Below are positions 11,092-24,000 of a stretch of 64,000 nucleotides of DNA, in pieces (positions within the stretch are counted from its first letter, which is position 1; each line of letters opens with the position of its first letter). The translations under genes and the position numbers were made by a program. The DNA lies in contig NC_071349.1 in the NCBI RefSeq assembly GCF_027744825.2, positions 186,001 through 250,000 on the forward strand, in the 5' to 3' direction. The notes beneath the pieces are model-generated. The model was not told the origin of the DNA. It worked only from the letters and a program-made list of their open reading frames with translations, and did no database searches. The DNA comes from Synchiropus splendidus. Taxonomy: Eukaryota > Chordata > Actinopteri > Syngnathiformes > Callionymidae.

Positions 11092-13911
11092 CTAGTAGTT
11101 GCACATCAAATCTAAACTGTCTGAAGTGTTTTTCCAAAGTTATCAACACTTTTATGTTTGGCGTTCCGAAACCCACCTTATCTCAGGCTGAAAAGCGTTT
11201 TTGTGCATTGTGCCATAACTTTTCAGGGAAGCTTCAGAACATGAAATTTTAACCTCCCACTATAGCAGAAAGGGTCTTTCTAGTAGTTGCACATCAAATC
11301 TAAACTGTCTGAAGTGTTTTTCCAAAGTTATTAACACTTTTATGTTTGGCGTTCCGAAACCCACCTTATCTCAGGCTGAAAAGCGTTTTTGTGCATTGTG
11401 CCATAACTTTTCAGGGAAGCTTCAGAACATGAAATTTTAACCTCCCACTATAGCAGAAAGGGTCTTTCTAGTAGTTGCACATCAAATCTAAACTGTCTGA
11501 AGTGTTTTTCCAAAGTTATCAACACTTTTATGTTTGGCGTTCCGAAACCCACCTTATCTCAGGCTGAAAAGCGTTTTTACGCATTGTGCCATAACTTTTC
11601 AGGGAAGCTTCAGAACATGAAATTTTAACCTCCCACTATAGCAGAAAGGGTCTTTCTAGTAGGTGCACATCAAATCTAAGCTGTCTGAAGTGTTTTTCCA
11701 GAGTTATCAACACTTTTATGTTTGGCGTTCCGAAACCCACCTTATCTCAGGCTGAAAAGCGTTTTTGTGCATTGTGCCATAACTTTTCAGGGAAGCTTCA
11801 GAACATGAAATTTTAACCTCCCACTATAGCAGAAAGGGTCTTTCTAGTAGTTGCACATCAAATCTAAACTGTCTGAAGTGTTTTTCCAAAGTTATCAACA
11901 CTTTTATGTTTGGCGTTCCGAAACCCACCTTATCTCAGGCTGAAAAGCGTTTTTACGCATTGTGCCATAACTTTTCAGGGAAGCATCAGAACATGAAATT
12001 TTAACCTCCCACTATAGCAGAAAGGGTCTTTCTAGTAGTTGCACATCAAATCTAAACTGTCTGAAGTGTTTTTCCAAAGTTATCAACACTTTTATGTTTG
12101 GCGTTCCGAAACCCACCTTATCTCAGGCTGAAAAGCGTTTTTACGCATTGTGCCATAACTTTTCAGGGAAGCTTCAGAACATGAAATTTTAACCTCCCAC
12201 TATAGCAGAAAGGGTCTTTCTAGTAGGTGCACATCAAATCTAAGCTGTCTGAAGTGTTTTTCCAAAGTTATCAACACTTTTATGTTTGGCGTTCCGAAAC
12301 CCACCTTATCTCAGGCTGAAAAGCGTTTTTGTGCATTGTGCCATAACTTTTCAGGGAAGCTTCAGAACATGAAATTTTAACCTCCCACTATAGCAGAAAG
12401 GGTCTTTCTAGTAGTTGCACATCAAATCTAAACTGTCTGAAGTGTTTTTCCTAAGTTATTAACACTTTTATGTTTGGCGTTCCGAAACCCACCTAATCTC
12501 AGGCTGAAAAGCGTTTTTGTGCATTGTGCCATAACTTTTCAGGAAAGCTTCAGAACATGAAATTTTAACCTCCCACTATAGCAGAAAGGGTCTTTCTAGT
12601 AGTTGCACATCAAATCTAAACTGTCTGAAGTGTTTTTCCAAAGTTATCAACACTTTTATGTTTGGCGTTCCGAAACCCACCTTATCTCAGGCTGAAAAGC
12701 GTTTTTACGCATTGTGCCATAACTTTTCAGGGAAGCTTCAGAACATGAAATTTTAACCTCCCACTATAGCAGAAAGGGTCTTTCTAGTAGGTGCACATCA
12801 AATCTAAGCTGTCTGAAGTGTTTTTCCAAAGTTATCAACACTTTTATGTTTGGCGTTCCGAAACCCACCTTATCTCAGGCTGAAAAGCGTTTTTGTGCAT
12901 TGTGCCATAACTTTTCAGGGAAGCTTCAGAACATGAAATTTTAACCTCCCACTATAGCAGAAAGGGTCTTTCTAGTAGTTGCACATCAAATCTAAACTGT
13001 CTGAAGTGTTTTTCCAAAGTTATTAACACTTTTATGTTTGACGTTCCGAAACCCACCTTATCTCAGGCTGAAAAGCGTTTTTACGCATTGTGCCATAACT
13101 TTTCAGGGAAGCTTCAGAACATGAAATTTTAACCTCCCACTATAGCAGAAAGGGTCTTTCTAGTAGTTGCACATCAAATCTAAACTGTCTGAAGTGTTTT
13201 TCCAAAGTTATTAACACTTTTATGTTTGGCGTTCCGAAACCCACCTTATCTCAGGCTGAAAAGCGTTTTTGTGCATTGTGCCATAACTTTTCAGGGAAGC
13301 TTCAGAACATGAAATTTTAACCTCCCACTATAGCAGAAAGGGTCTTTCTAGTAGTTGCACATCAAATCTAAACTGTCTGAAGTGTTTTTCCAAAGTTATT
13401 AACACTTTTATGTTTGGCGTTCCGAAACCCACCTTATCTCAGGCTGAAAGGCGTTTTTGTGCATTGTGCCATAACTTTTCAGGGAAGCTTCAAAACATGA
13501 AATTTTAACCTCCCACTATAGCAGAAAGGGTCTTTCTAGTAGTTGCACATCAAATCTAAACTGTCTGAAGTGTTTTTCCAAAGTTATCAACACTTTTATG
13601 TTTGGCGTTCCGAAACCCACCTTATCTCAGGCTGAAAAGCGTTTTTACGCATTGTGCCATAACTTTTCAGGGAAGCATCAGAAAATGAAATTTTAACCTC
13701 CCACTATAGCAGAAAGGGTCTTTCTAGTAGGTGCATATCAAATCTAAGCTGTCTGAAGTGTTTTCCGAAAGTTATCAACACTTTTATGTTTGGCGTTCCG
13801 AAGCCCACCTTATCTCAGGCTGAAAAGCGTTTTTGTGCATTATGCCATAACTTTTCAGGGAAGCTTCAGAACATGAAATTTTAACCTCCCACTATAGCAG
13901 AAAGGGTCTTT
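11092..13911. repeat. 15-monomer block, copy 1 (M60-M74)
   Basis: Order is G-A-B-C-B-B-C-A-B-C-D-A-A-B-C. Markers are CCAGAG (M63), GCATCAGAAC (M64), CCTAAG plus ACCTAATC plus CAGGAAAG (M67), GTTTGACG (M70), AAAGGCG plus CTTCAAAAC (M72), GCATCAGAAAATG (M73) and GTGCATATC with TTTTCCGAAAG (M74). All recur in the same order in 18,048-21,055, first 37 and then 38 units away. Confidence 0.85.
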
Positions 13912-15039
13912 CTAGTAGTTGCACATCAAATCTAAGCTGTCTGAAGTGTTTTTCAAAAGTTATCAACACTTTTATGTTTGGCGTTCCGAAACCCACCTTA
14001 TCTCAGGCTGAAAAGCGTTTTTGTGCATTGTGCCATAACTTTTCAGGGAAGCTTCAGAACATGAAATTTTAACCTCCCACTATAGCAGAAAGGGTCTTTC
14101 TAGTAGTTGCACATCAAATCTAAACTGTCTGAAGTGTTTTTCCAAAGTTATTAACACTTTTATGTTTGGCGTTCCGAAACCCACCTTATCTCAGGCTGAA
14201 AAGCGTTTTTGTGCATTGTGCCATAACTTTTCAGGGAAGCTTCAGAACATGGAATTTTAACCTCCCACTATAGCAGAAAGGGTCTTTCTAGTAGTTGCAC
14301 ATCAAATCTAAACTGTCTGAAGTGTTTTTCCAAAGTTATCAACACTTTTATGTTTGGCGTTCCGAAACCCACCTTATCTCAGGCTGAAAAGCGTTTTTAC
14401 GCATTGTGCCATAACTTTTCAGGGAAGCTTCAGAACATGAAATTTTAACCTCCCACTATAGCAGAAAGGGTCTTTCTAGTAGGTGCACATCAAATCTAAG
14501 CTGTCTGAAGTGTTTTTCCAAAGTTATCAACACTTTTATGTTTGGCGTTCCGAAACCCACCTTATCTCAGGCTGAAAAGCGTTTTTGTGCATTGTGCCAT
14601 AACTTTTCAGGGAAGCTTCAGAACATGAAATTTTAACCTCCCACTATAGCAGAAAGGGTCTTTCTAGTAGTTGCACATCAAATCTAAACTGTCTGAAGTG
14701 TTTTTCCAAAGTTATTAACACTTTTATGTTTGGCGTTCCGAAACCCACCTTATCTCAGGCTGAAAAGCGTTTTTGTGCATTGTGCCATAACTTTTCAGGG
14801 AAGCTTCAGAACATGAAATTTTAACCTCCCACTATAGCAGAAAGGGTCTTTCTAGTAGTTGCACATCAAATCTAAACTGTCTGAAGTGTTTTTCCAAAGT
14901 TATCAACACTTTTATGTTTGGCGTTCCGAAACCCACCTTATCTCAGGCTGAAAAGCGTTTTTGTGCATTGTGCCATAACTTTTCAGGGAAGCTTCAGAAC
15001 ATGAAATTTTAACCTCCCACTATAGCAGAAAGGGTCTTT
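13912..15039. repeat. M75-M80: F-A-B-C-A-G stretch
   Basis: Read together with M72-M74, the segment 13,348-14,663 repeats the A-B-C-F-A-B-C order of 1-1316, including AAAGGCG, GCATCAGAAAATG, TTTTCCGAAAG, CCGAAGCCC and CATGGAATT. M77 has TACGC where M6 has TACGT, so this copy lacks the M6 private change. Confidence 0.75.
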
Positions 15040-18000
15040 CTAGTAGTTGCACATCAAATCTAAACTGTCTGAAGTGTTTTTCCAAAGTTATTAACACTTT
15101 TATGTTTGGCGTTCCGAAACCCACCTTATCTCAGGCTGAAAAGCGTTTTTGTGCATTGTGCCATAACTTTTCAGGGAAGCTTCAGAACATGAAATTTTAA
15201 CCTCCCACTATAGCAGAAAGGGTCTTTCTAGTAGGTGCACATCAAATCTAAGCTGTCTGAAGTGTTTTTCCAAAGTTATCAACACTTTTATGTTTGGCGT
15301 TCCGAAACCCACCTTATCTCAGGCTGAAAAGCGTTTTTGTGCATTGTGCCATAACTTTTCAGGGAAGCTTCAGAACATGAAATTTTAACCTCCCACTATA
15401 GCAGAAAGGGTCTTTCTAGTAGTTGCACATCAAATCTAAACTGTCTGAAATGTTTTTCCTAAGTTATTAACACTTTTATGTTTGGCGTTCCGAAACCCAC
15501 CTAATCTCAGGCTGAAAAGCGTTTTTGTGCATTGTGCCATAACTTTTCAGGAAAGCTTCAGAACATGAAATTTTAACCTCCCACTATAGCAGAAAGGGTC
15601 TTTCTAGTAGTTGCACATCAAATCTAAACTGTCTGAAGTGTTTTTCCAAAGTTATCAACACTTTTATGTTTGGCGTTCCGAAACCCACCTTATCTCAGGC
15701 TGAAAAGCGTTTTTACGCATTGTGCCATAACTTTTCAGGGAAGCTTCAGAACATGAAATTTTAACCTCCCACTATAGCAGAAAGGGTCTTTCTAGTAGGT
15801 GCACATCAAATCTAAGCTGTCTGAAGTGTTTTTCCAAAGTTATCAACACTTTTATGTTTGGCGTTCCGAAACCCACCTTATCTCAGGCTGAAAAGCGTTT
15901 TTGTGCATTGTGCCATAACTTTTCAGGGAAGCTTCAGAACATGAAATTTTAACCTCCCACTATAGCAGAAAGGGTCTTTCTAGTAGTTGCACATCAAATC
16001 TAAACTGTCTGAAGTGTTTTTCCAAAGTTATTAACACTTTTATGTTTGACGTTCCGAAACCCACCTTATCTCAGGCTGAAAAGCGTTTTTACGCATTGTG
16101 CCATAACTTTTCAGGGAAGCTTCAGAACATGAAATTTTAACCTCCCACTATAGCAGAAAGGGTCTTTCTAGTAGGTGCACATCAAATCTAAGCTGTCTGA
16201 AGTGTTTTTCGAAAGTTATCAACACTTTTATGTTTGGCGTTCCGAAACCCACCTTATCTCAGGCTGAAAAGCGTTTTTGTGCATTGTGCCATAACTTTTC
16301 AGGGAAGCTTCAGAACATGAAATTTTAACCTCCCACTATAGCAGAAAGGGTCTTTCTAGTAGTTGCACATCAAATCTAAGCTGTCTGAAGTGTTTTTCAA
16401 AAGTTATCAACACTTTTATGTTTGGCGTTCCGAAACCCACCTTATCTCAGGCTGAAAAGCGTTTTTGTGCATTGTGCCATAACTTTTCATGGAAGCTTCA
16501 GAACATGAAATTTTAACCTCCCACTATAGCAGAAAGGGTCTTTCTAGTAGTTGCACATCAAATCTAAACTGTCTGAAGTGTTTTTCCAAAGTTATCAACA
16601 CTTTTATGTTTGGCGTTCCGAAACCCACCTTATCTCAGGCTGAAAAGCGTTTTTGTGCATTGTGCCATAACTTTTCAGGGAAGCTTCAGAACATGAAATT
16701 TTAACCTCCCACTATAGCAGAAAGGGTCTTTCTAGTAGTTGCACATCAAATCTAAACTGTCTGAAGTGTTTTTCCAAAGTTATTAACACTTTTATGTTTG
16801 GCGTTCCGAAACCCACCTTATCTCAGGCTGAAAAGCGTTTTTGTGCATTGTGCCATAACTTTTCAGGGAAGCTTCAGAACATGAAATTTTAACCTCCCAC
16901 TATAGCAGAAAGGGTCTTTCTAGTAGTTGCACATCAAATCTAAACTGTCTGAAGTGTTTTTCCAAAGTTATCAACACTTTTATGTTTGGCGTTCCGAAAC
17001 CCACCTTATCTCAGGCTGAAAAGCGTTTTTACGCATTGTGCCATAACTTTTCAGGGAAGCTTCAGAACATGAAATTTTAACCTCCCACTATAGCAGAAAG
17101 GGTCTTTCTAGTAGGTGCACATCAAATCTAAGCTGTCTGAAGTGTTTTTCCAAAGTTATCAACACTTTTATGTTTGGCGTTCCGAAACCCACCTTATCTC
17201 AGGCTGAAAAGCGTTTTTGTGCATTGTGCCATAACTTTTCAGGGAAGCTTCAGAACATGAAATTTTAACCTCCCACTATAGCAGAAAGGGTCTTTCTAGT
17301 AGGTGCACATCAAATCTAAGCTGTCTGAAGTGTTTTTCCAAAGTTATCAACACTTTTATGTTTGGCGTTCCGAAACCCACCTTATCTCAGGCTGAAAAGC
17401 GTTTTTGTGCATTGTGCCATAACTTTTCAGGGAAGCTTCAGAACATGAAATTTTAACCTCCCACTATAGCAGAAAGGGTCTTTCTAGTAGTTGCACATCA
17501 AATCTAAACTGTCTGAAGTGTTTTTCCAAAGTTATTAACACTTTTATGTTTGGCGTTCCGAAACCCACCTTATCTCAGGCTGAAAAGCGTTTTTACGCAT
17601 TGTGCCATAACTTTTCAGGGAAGCTTCAGAACATGAAATTTTAACCTCCCACTATAGCAGAAAGGGTCTTTCTAGTAGGTGCACATCAAATCTAAGCTGT
17701 CTGAAGTGTTTTTCGAAAGTTATCAACACTTTTATGTTTGGCGTTCCGAAACCCACCTTATCTCAGGCTGAAAAGCGTTTTTGTGCATTGTGCCATAACT
17801 TTTCAGGGAAGCTTCAGAACATGAAATTTTAACCTCCCACTATAGCAGAAAGGGTCTTTCTAGTAGTTGCACATCAAATCTAAGCTGTCTGAAGTGTTTT
17901 TCAAAAGTTATCAACACTTTTATGTTTGGCGTTCCGAAACCCACCTTATCTCAGGCTGAAAAGCGTTTTTGTGCATTGTGCCATAACTTTTCAGGGAAGC

Positions 18001-18047
18001 TTCAGAACATGAAATTTTAACCTCCCACTATAGCAGAAAGGGTCTTT
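15040..18047. repeat. Block duplicated at a 32-monomer offset, copy 1 (M81-M96)
   Basis: Order is A-C-A-B-C-D-E-F-G-A-B-C-C-D-E-F. M83 carries CTGAAATG, CCTAAG, ACCTAATC and CAGGAAAG. M86 carries GTTTGACG and M88 carries TCATGG. The same units in the same order begin at 21,056, 6016 bases later. Correspondence continues through G-A-B (to about 18,611) before CCAGAG in M100 departs from M132. Confidence 0.85.
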
Positions 18048-21000
18048 CTAGTAGTTGCACATCAAATCTAAACTGTCTGAAGTGTTTTTCCAAAGTTATC
18101 AACACTTTTATGTTTGGCGTTCCGAAACCCACCTTATCTCAGGCTGAAAAGCGTTTTTGTGCATTGTGCCATAACTTTTCAGGGAAGCTTCAGAACATGA
18201 AATTTTAACCTCCCACTATAGCAGAAAGGGTCTTTCTAGTAGTTGCACATCAAATCTAAACTGTCTGAAGTGTTTTTCCAAAGTTATTAACACTTTTATG
18301 TTTGGCGTTCCGAAACCCACCTTATCTCAGGCTGAAAAGCGTTTTTGTGCATTGTGCCATAACTTTTCAGGGAAGCTTCAGAACATGAAATTTTAACCTC
18401 CCACTATAGCAGAAAGGGTCTTTCTAGTAGTTGCACATCAAATCTAAACTGTCTGAAGTGTTTTTCCAAAGTTATCAACACTTTTATGTTTGGCGTTCCG
18501 AAACCCACCTTATCTCAGGCTGAAAAGCGTTTTTACGCATTGTGCCATAACTTTTCAGGGAAGCTTCAGAACATGAAATTTTAACCTCCCACTATAGCAG
18601 AAAGGGTCTTTCTAGTAGGTGCACATCAAATCTAAGCTGTCTGAAGTGTTTTTCCAGAGTTATCAACACTTTTATGTTTGGCGTTCCGAAACCCACCTTA
18701 TCTCAGGCTGAAAAGCGTTTTTGTGCATTGTGCCATAACTTTTCAGGGAAGCTTCAGAACATGAAATTTTAACCTCCCACTATAGCAGAAAGGGTCTTTC
18801 TAGTAGTTGCACATCAAATCTAAACTGTCTGAAGTGTTTTTCCAAAGTTATCAACACTTTTATGTTTGGCGTTCCGAAACCCACCTTATCTCAGGCTGAA
18901 AAGCGTTTTTACGCATTGTGCCATAACTTTTCAGGGAAGCATCAGAACATGAAATTTTAACCTCCCACTATAGCAGAAAGGGTCTTTCTAGTAGTTGCAC
19001 ATCAAATCTAAACTGTCTGAAGTGTTTTTCCAAAGTTATCAACACTTTTATGTTTGGCGTTCCGAAACCCACCTTATCTCAGGCTGAAAAGCGTTTTTAC
19101 GCATTGTGCCATAACTTTTCAGGGAAGCTTCAGAACATGAAATTTTAACCTCCCACTATAGCAGAAAGGGTCTTTCTAGTAGGTGCACATCAAATCTAAG
19201 CTGTCTGAAGTGTTTTTCCAAAGTTATCAACACTTTTATGTTTGGCGTTCCGAAACCCACCTTATCTCAGGCTGAAAAGCGTTTTTGTGCATTGTGCCAT
19301 AACTTTTCAGGGAAGCTTCAGAACATGAAATTTTAACCTCCCACTATAGCAGAAAGGGTCTTTCTAGTAGTTGCACATCAAATCTAAACTGTCTGAAGTG
19401 TTTTTCCTAAGTTATTAACACTTTTATGTTTGGCGTTCCGAAACCCACCTAATCTCAGGCTGAAAAGCGTTTTTGTGCATTGTGCCATAACTTTTCAGGA
19501 AAGCTTCAGAACATGAAATTTTAACCTCCCACTATAGCAGAAAGGGTCTTTCTAGTAGTTGCACATCAAATCTAAACTGTCTGAAGTGTTTTTCCAAAGT
19601 TATCAACACTTTTATGTTTGGCGTTCCGAAACCCACCTTATCTCAGGCTGAAAAGCGTTTTTACGCATTGTGCCATAACTTTTCAGGGAAGCTTCAGAAC
19701 ATGAAATTTTAACCTCCCACTATAGCAGAAAGGGTCTTTCTAGTAGGTGCACATCAAATCTAAGCTGTCTGAAGTGTTTTTCCAAAGTTATCAACACTTT
19801 TATGTTTGGCGTTCCGAAACCCACCTTATCTCAGGCTGAAAAGCGTTTTTGTGCATTGTGCCATAACTTTTCAGGGAAGCTTCAGAACATGAAATTTTAA
19901 CCTCCCACTATAGCAGAAAGGGTCTTTCTAGTAGTTGCACATCAAATCTAAACTGTCTGAAGTGTTTTTCCAAAGTTATTAACACTTTTATGTTTGACGT
20001 TCCGAAACCCACCTTATCTCAGGCTGAAAAGCGTTTTTACGCATTGTGCCATAACTTTTCAGGGAAGCTTCAGAACATGAAATTTTAACCTCCCACTATA
20101 GCAGAAAGGGTCTTTCTAGTAGTTGCACATCAAATCTAAACTGTCTGAAGTGTTTTTCCAAAGTTATTAACACTTTTATGTTTGGCGTTCCGAAACCCAC
20201 CTTATCTCAGGCTGAAAAGCGTTTTTGTGCATTGTGCCATAACTTTTCAGGGAAGCTTCAGAACATGAAATTTTAACCTCCCACTATAGCAGAAAGGGTC
20301 TTTCTAGTAGTTGCACATCAAATCTAAACTGTCTGAAGTGTTTTTCCAAAGTTATTAACACTTTTATGTTTGGCGTTCCGAAACCCACCTTATCTCAGGC
20401 TGAAAAGCGTTTTTGTGCATTGTGCCATAACTTTTCAGGGAAGCTTCAGAACATGAAATTTTAACCTCCCACTATAGCAGAAAGGGTCTTTCTAGTAGTT
20501 GCACATCAAATCTAAACTGTCTGAAGTGTTTTTCCAAAGTTATTAACACTTTTATGTTTGGCGTTCCGAAACCCACCTTATCTCAGGCTGAAAGGCGTTT
20601 TTGTGCATTGTGCCATAACTTTTCAGGGAAGCTTCAAAACATGAAATTTTAACCTCCCACTATAGCAGAAAGGGTCTTTCTAGTAGTTGCACATCAAATC
20701 TAAACTGTCTGAAGTGTTTTTCCAAAGTTATCAACACTTTTATGTTTGGCGTTCCGAAACCCACCTTATCTCAGGCTGAAAAGCGTTTTTACGCATTGTG
20801 CCATAACTTTTCAGGGAAGCATCAGAAAATGAAATTTTAACCTCCCACTATAGCAGAAAGGGTCTTTCTAGTAGGTGCATATCAAATCTAAGCTGTCTGA
20901 AGTGTTTTCCGAAAGTTATCAACACTTTTATGTTTGGCGTTCCGAAGCCCACCTTATCTCAGGCTGAAAAGCGTTTTTGTGCATTATGCCATAACTTTTC

Positions 21001-21055
21001 AGGGAAGCTTCAGAACATGAAATTTTAACCTCCCACTATAGCAGAAAGGGTCTTT
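18048..21055. repeat. 16-monomer block, copy 2 of 11,092-13,911 (M97-M112)
   Basis: CCAGAG (M100), GCATCAGAAC (M101), CCTAAG (M104), GTTTGACG (M107), AAAGGCG with CTTCAAAAC (M110) and GTGCATATC with TTTTCCGAAAG (M112) follow the order of copy 1. The offset is 37 units up to M107 and 38 from M110. Copy 2 has A-A-A where copy 1 has A-A, so one type A unit was gained here or lost there. Confidence 0.85.
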
Positions 21056-24000
21056 CTAGTAGTTGCACATCAAATCTAAACTGTCTGAAGTGTTTTTCCA
21101 AAGTTATTAACACTTTTATGTTTGGCGTTCCGAAACCCACCTTATCTCAGGCTGAAAAGCGTTTTTGTGCATTGTGCCATAACTTTTCAGGGAAGCTTCA
21201 GAACATGAAATTTTAACCTCCCACTATAGCAGAAAGGGTCTTTCTAGTAGGTGCACATCAAATCTAAGCTGTCTGAAGTGTTTTTCCAAAGTTATCAACA
21301 CTTTTATGTTTGGCGTTCCGAAACCCACCTTATCTCAGGCTGAAAAGCGTTTTTGTGCATTGTGCCATTACTTTTCAGGGAAGCTTCAGAACATGAAATT
21401 TTAACCTCCCACTATAGCAGAAAGGGTCTTTCTAGTAGTTGCACATCAAATCTAAACTGTCTGAAATGTTTTTCCTAAGTTATTAACACTTTTATGTTTG
21501 GCGTTCCGAAACCCACCTAATCTCAGGCTGAAAAGCGTTTTTGTGCATTGTGCCATAACTTTTCAGGAAAGCTTCAGAACATGAAATTTTAACCTCCCAC
21601 TATAGCAGAAAGGGTCTTTCTAGTAGTTGCACATCAAATCTAAACTGTCTGAAGTGTTTTTCCAAAGTTATCAACACTTTTATGTTTGGCGTTCCGAAAC
21701 CCACCTTATCTCAGGCTGAAAAGCGTTTTTACGCATTGTGCCATAACTTTTCAGGGAAGCTTCAGAACATGAAATTTTAACCTCCCACTATAGCAGAAAG
21801 GGTCTTTCTAGTAGGTGCACATCAAATCTAAGCTGTCTGAAGTGTTTTTCCAAAGTTATCAACACTTTTATGTTTGGCGTTCCGAAACCCACCTTATCTC
21901 AGGCTGAAAAGCGTTTTTGTGCATTGTGCCATAACTTTTCAGGGAAGCTTCAGAACATGAAATTTTAACCTCCCACTATAGCAGAAAGGGTCTTTCTAGT
22001 AGTTGCACATCAAATCTAAACTGTCTGAAGTGTTTTTCCAAAGTTATTAACACTTTTATGTTTGACGTTCCGAAACCCACCTTATCTCAGGCTGAAAAGC
22101 GTTTTTACGCATTGTGCCATAACTTTTCAGGGAAGCTTCAGAACATGAAATTTTAACCTCCCACTATAGCAGAAAGGGTCTTTCTAGTAGGTGCACATCA
22201 AATCTAAGCTGTCTGAAGTGTTTTTCGAAAGTTATCAACACTTTTATGTTTGGCGTTCCGAAACCCACCTTATCTCAGGCTGAAAAGCGTTTTTGTGCAT
22301 TGTGCCATAACTTTTCAGGGAAGCTTCAGAACATGAAATTTTAACCTCCCACTATAGCAGAAAGGGTCTTTCTAGTAGTTGCACATCAAATCTAAGCTGT
22401 CTGAAGTGTTTTTCAAAAGTTATCAACACTTTTATGTTTGGCGTTCCGAAACCCACCTTATCTCAGGCTGAAAAGCGTTTTTGTGCATTGTGCCATAACT
22501 TTTCATGGAAGCTTCAGAACATGAAATTTTAACCTCCCACTATAGCAGAAAGGGTCTTTCTAGTAGTTGCACATCAAATCTAAACTGTCTGAAGTGTTTT
22601 TCCAAAGTTATCAACACTTTTATGTTTGGCGTTCCGAAACCCACCTTATCTCAGGCTGAAAAGCGTTTTTGTGCATTGTGCCATAACTTTTCAGGGAAGC
22701 TTCAGAACATGAAATTTTAACCTCCCACTATAGCAGAAAGGGTCTTTCTAGTAGTTGCACATCAAATCTAAACTGTCTGAAGTGTTTTTCCAAAGTTATT
22801 AACACTTTTATGTTTGGCGTTCCGAAACCCACCTTATCTCAGGCTGAAAAGCGTTTTTGTGCATTGTGCCATAACTTTTCAGGGAAGCTTCAGAACATGA
22901 AATTTTAACCTCCCACTATAGCAGAAAGGGTCTTTCTAGTAGTTGCACATCAAATCTAAACTGTCTGAAGTGTTTTTCCAAAGTTATCAACACTTTTATG
23001 TTTGGCGTTCCGAAACCCACCTTATCTCAGGCTGAAAAGCGTTTTTACGCATTGTGCCATAACTTTTCAGGGAAGCTTCAGAACATGAAATTTTAACCTC
23101 CCACTATAGCAGAAAGGGTCTTTCTAGTAGGTGCACATCAAATCTAAGCTGTCTGAAGTGTTTTTCCAAAGTTATCAACACTTTTATGTTTGGCGTTCCG
23201 AAACCCACCTTATCTCAGGCTGAAAAGCGTTTTTGTGCATTGTGCCATAACTTTTCAGGGAAGCTTCAGAACATGAAATTTTAACCTCCCACTATAGCAG
23301 AAAGGGTCTTTCTAGTAGGTGCACATCAAATCTAAGCTGTCTGAAGTGTTTTTCCAAAGTTATCAACACTTTTATGTTTGGCGTTCCGAAACCCACCTTA
23401 TCTCAGGCTGAAAAGCGTTTTTGTGCATTGTGCCATAACTTTTCAGGGAAGCTTCAGAACATGAAATTTTAACCTCCCACTATAGCAGAAAGGGTCTTTC
23501 TAGTAGTTGCACATCAAATCTAAACTGTCTGAAGTGTTTTTCCAAAGTTATTAACACTTTTATGTTTGGCGTTCCGAAACCCACCTTATCTCAGGCTGAA
23601 AAGCGTTTTTACGCATTGTGCCATAACTTTTCAGGGAAGCTTCAGAACATGAAATTTTAACCTCCCACTATAGCAGAAAGGGTCTTTCTAGTAGGTGCAC
23701 ATCAAATCTAAGCTGTCTGAAGTGTTTTTCGAAAGTTATCAACACTTTTATGTTTGGCGTTCCGAAACCCACCTTATCTCAGGCTGAAAAGCGTTTTTGT
23801 GCATTGTGCCATAACTTTTCAGGGAAGCTTCAGAACATGAAATTTTAACCTCCCACTATAGCAGAAAGGGTCTTTCTAGTAGTTGCACATCAAATCTAAG
23901 CTGTCTGAAGTGTTTTTCAAAAGTTATCAACACTTTTATGTTTGGCGTTCCGAAACCCACCTTATCTCAGGCTGAAAAGCGTTTTTGTGCATTGTGCCAT

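Noticed and set aside
16489..16704. 71-codon plus-strand open frame seen again at 22,505, 25,325, 32,845, 36,417, 39,801, 42,057, 44,501, 53,337 and 56,533
   Set aside because: The only thing these units share beyond other monomers is G135T, which makes an ATG. The downstream frame is equally open in unmarked monomers. It reads through a non-multiple-of-three repeat and ends at the standard TAA. A satellite accident, not a gene family.
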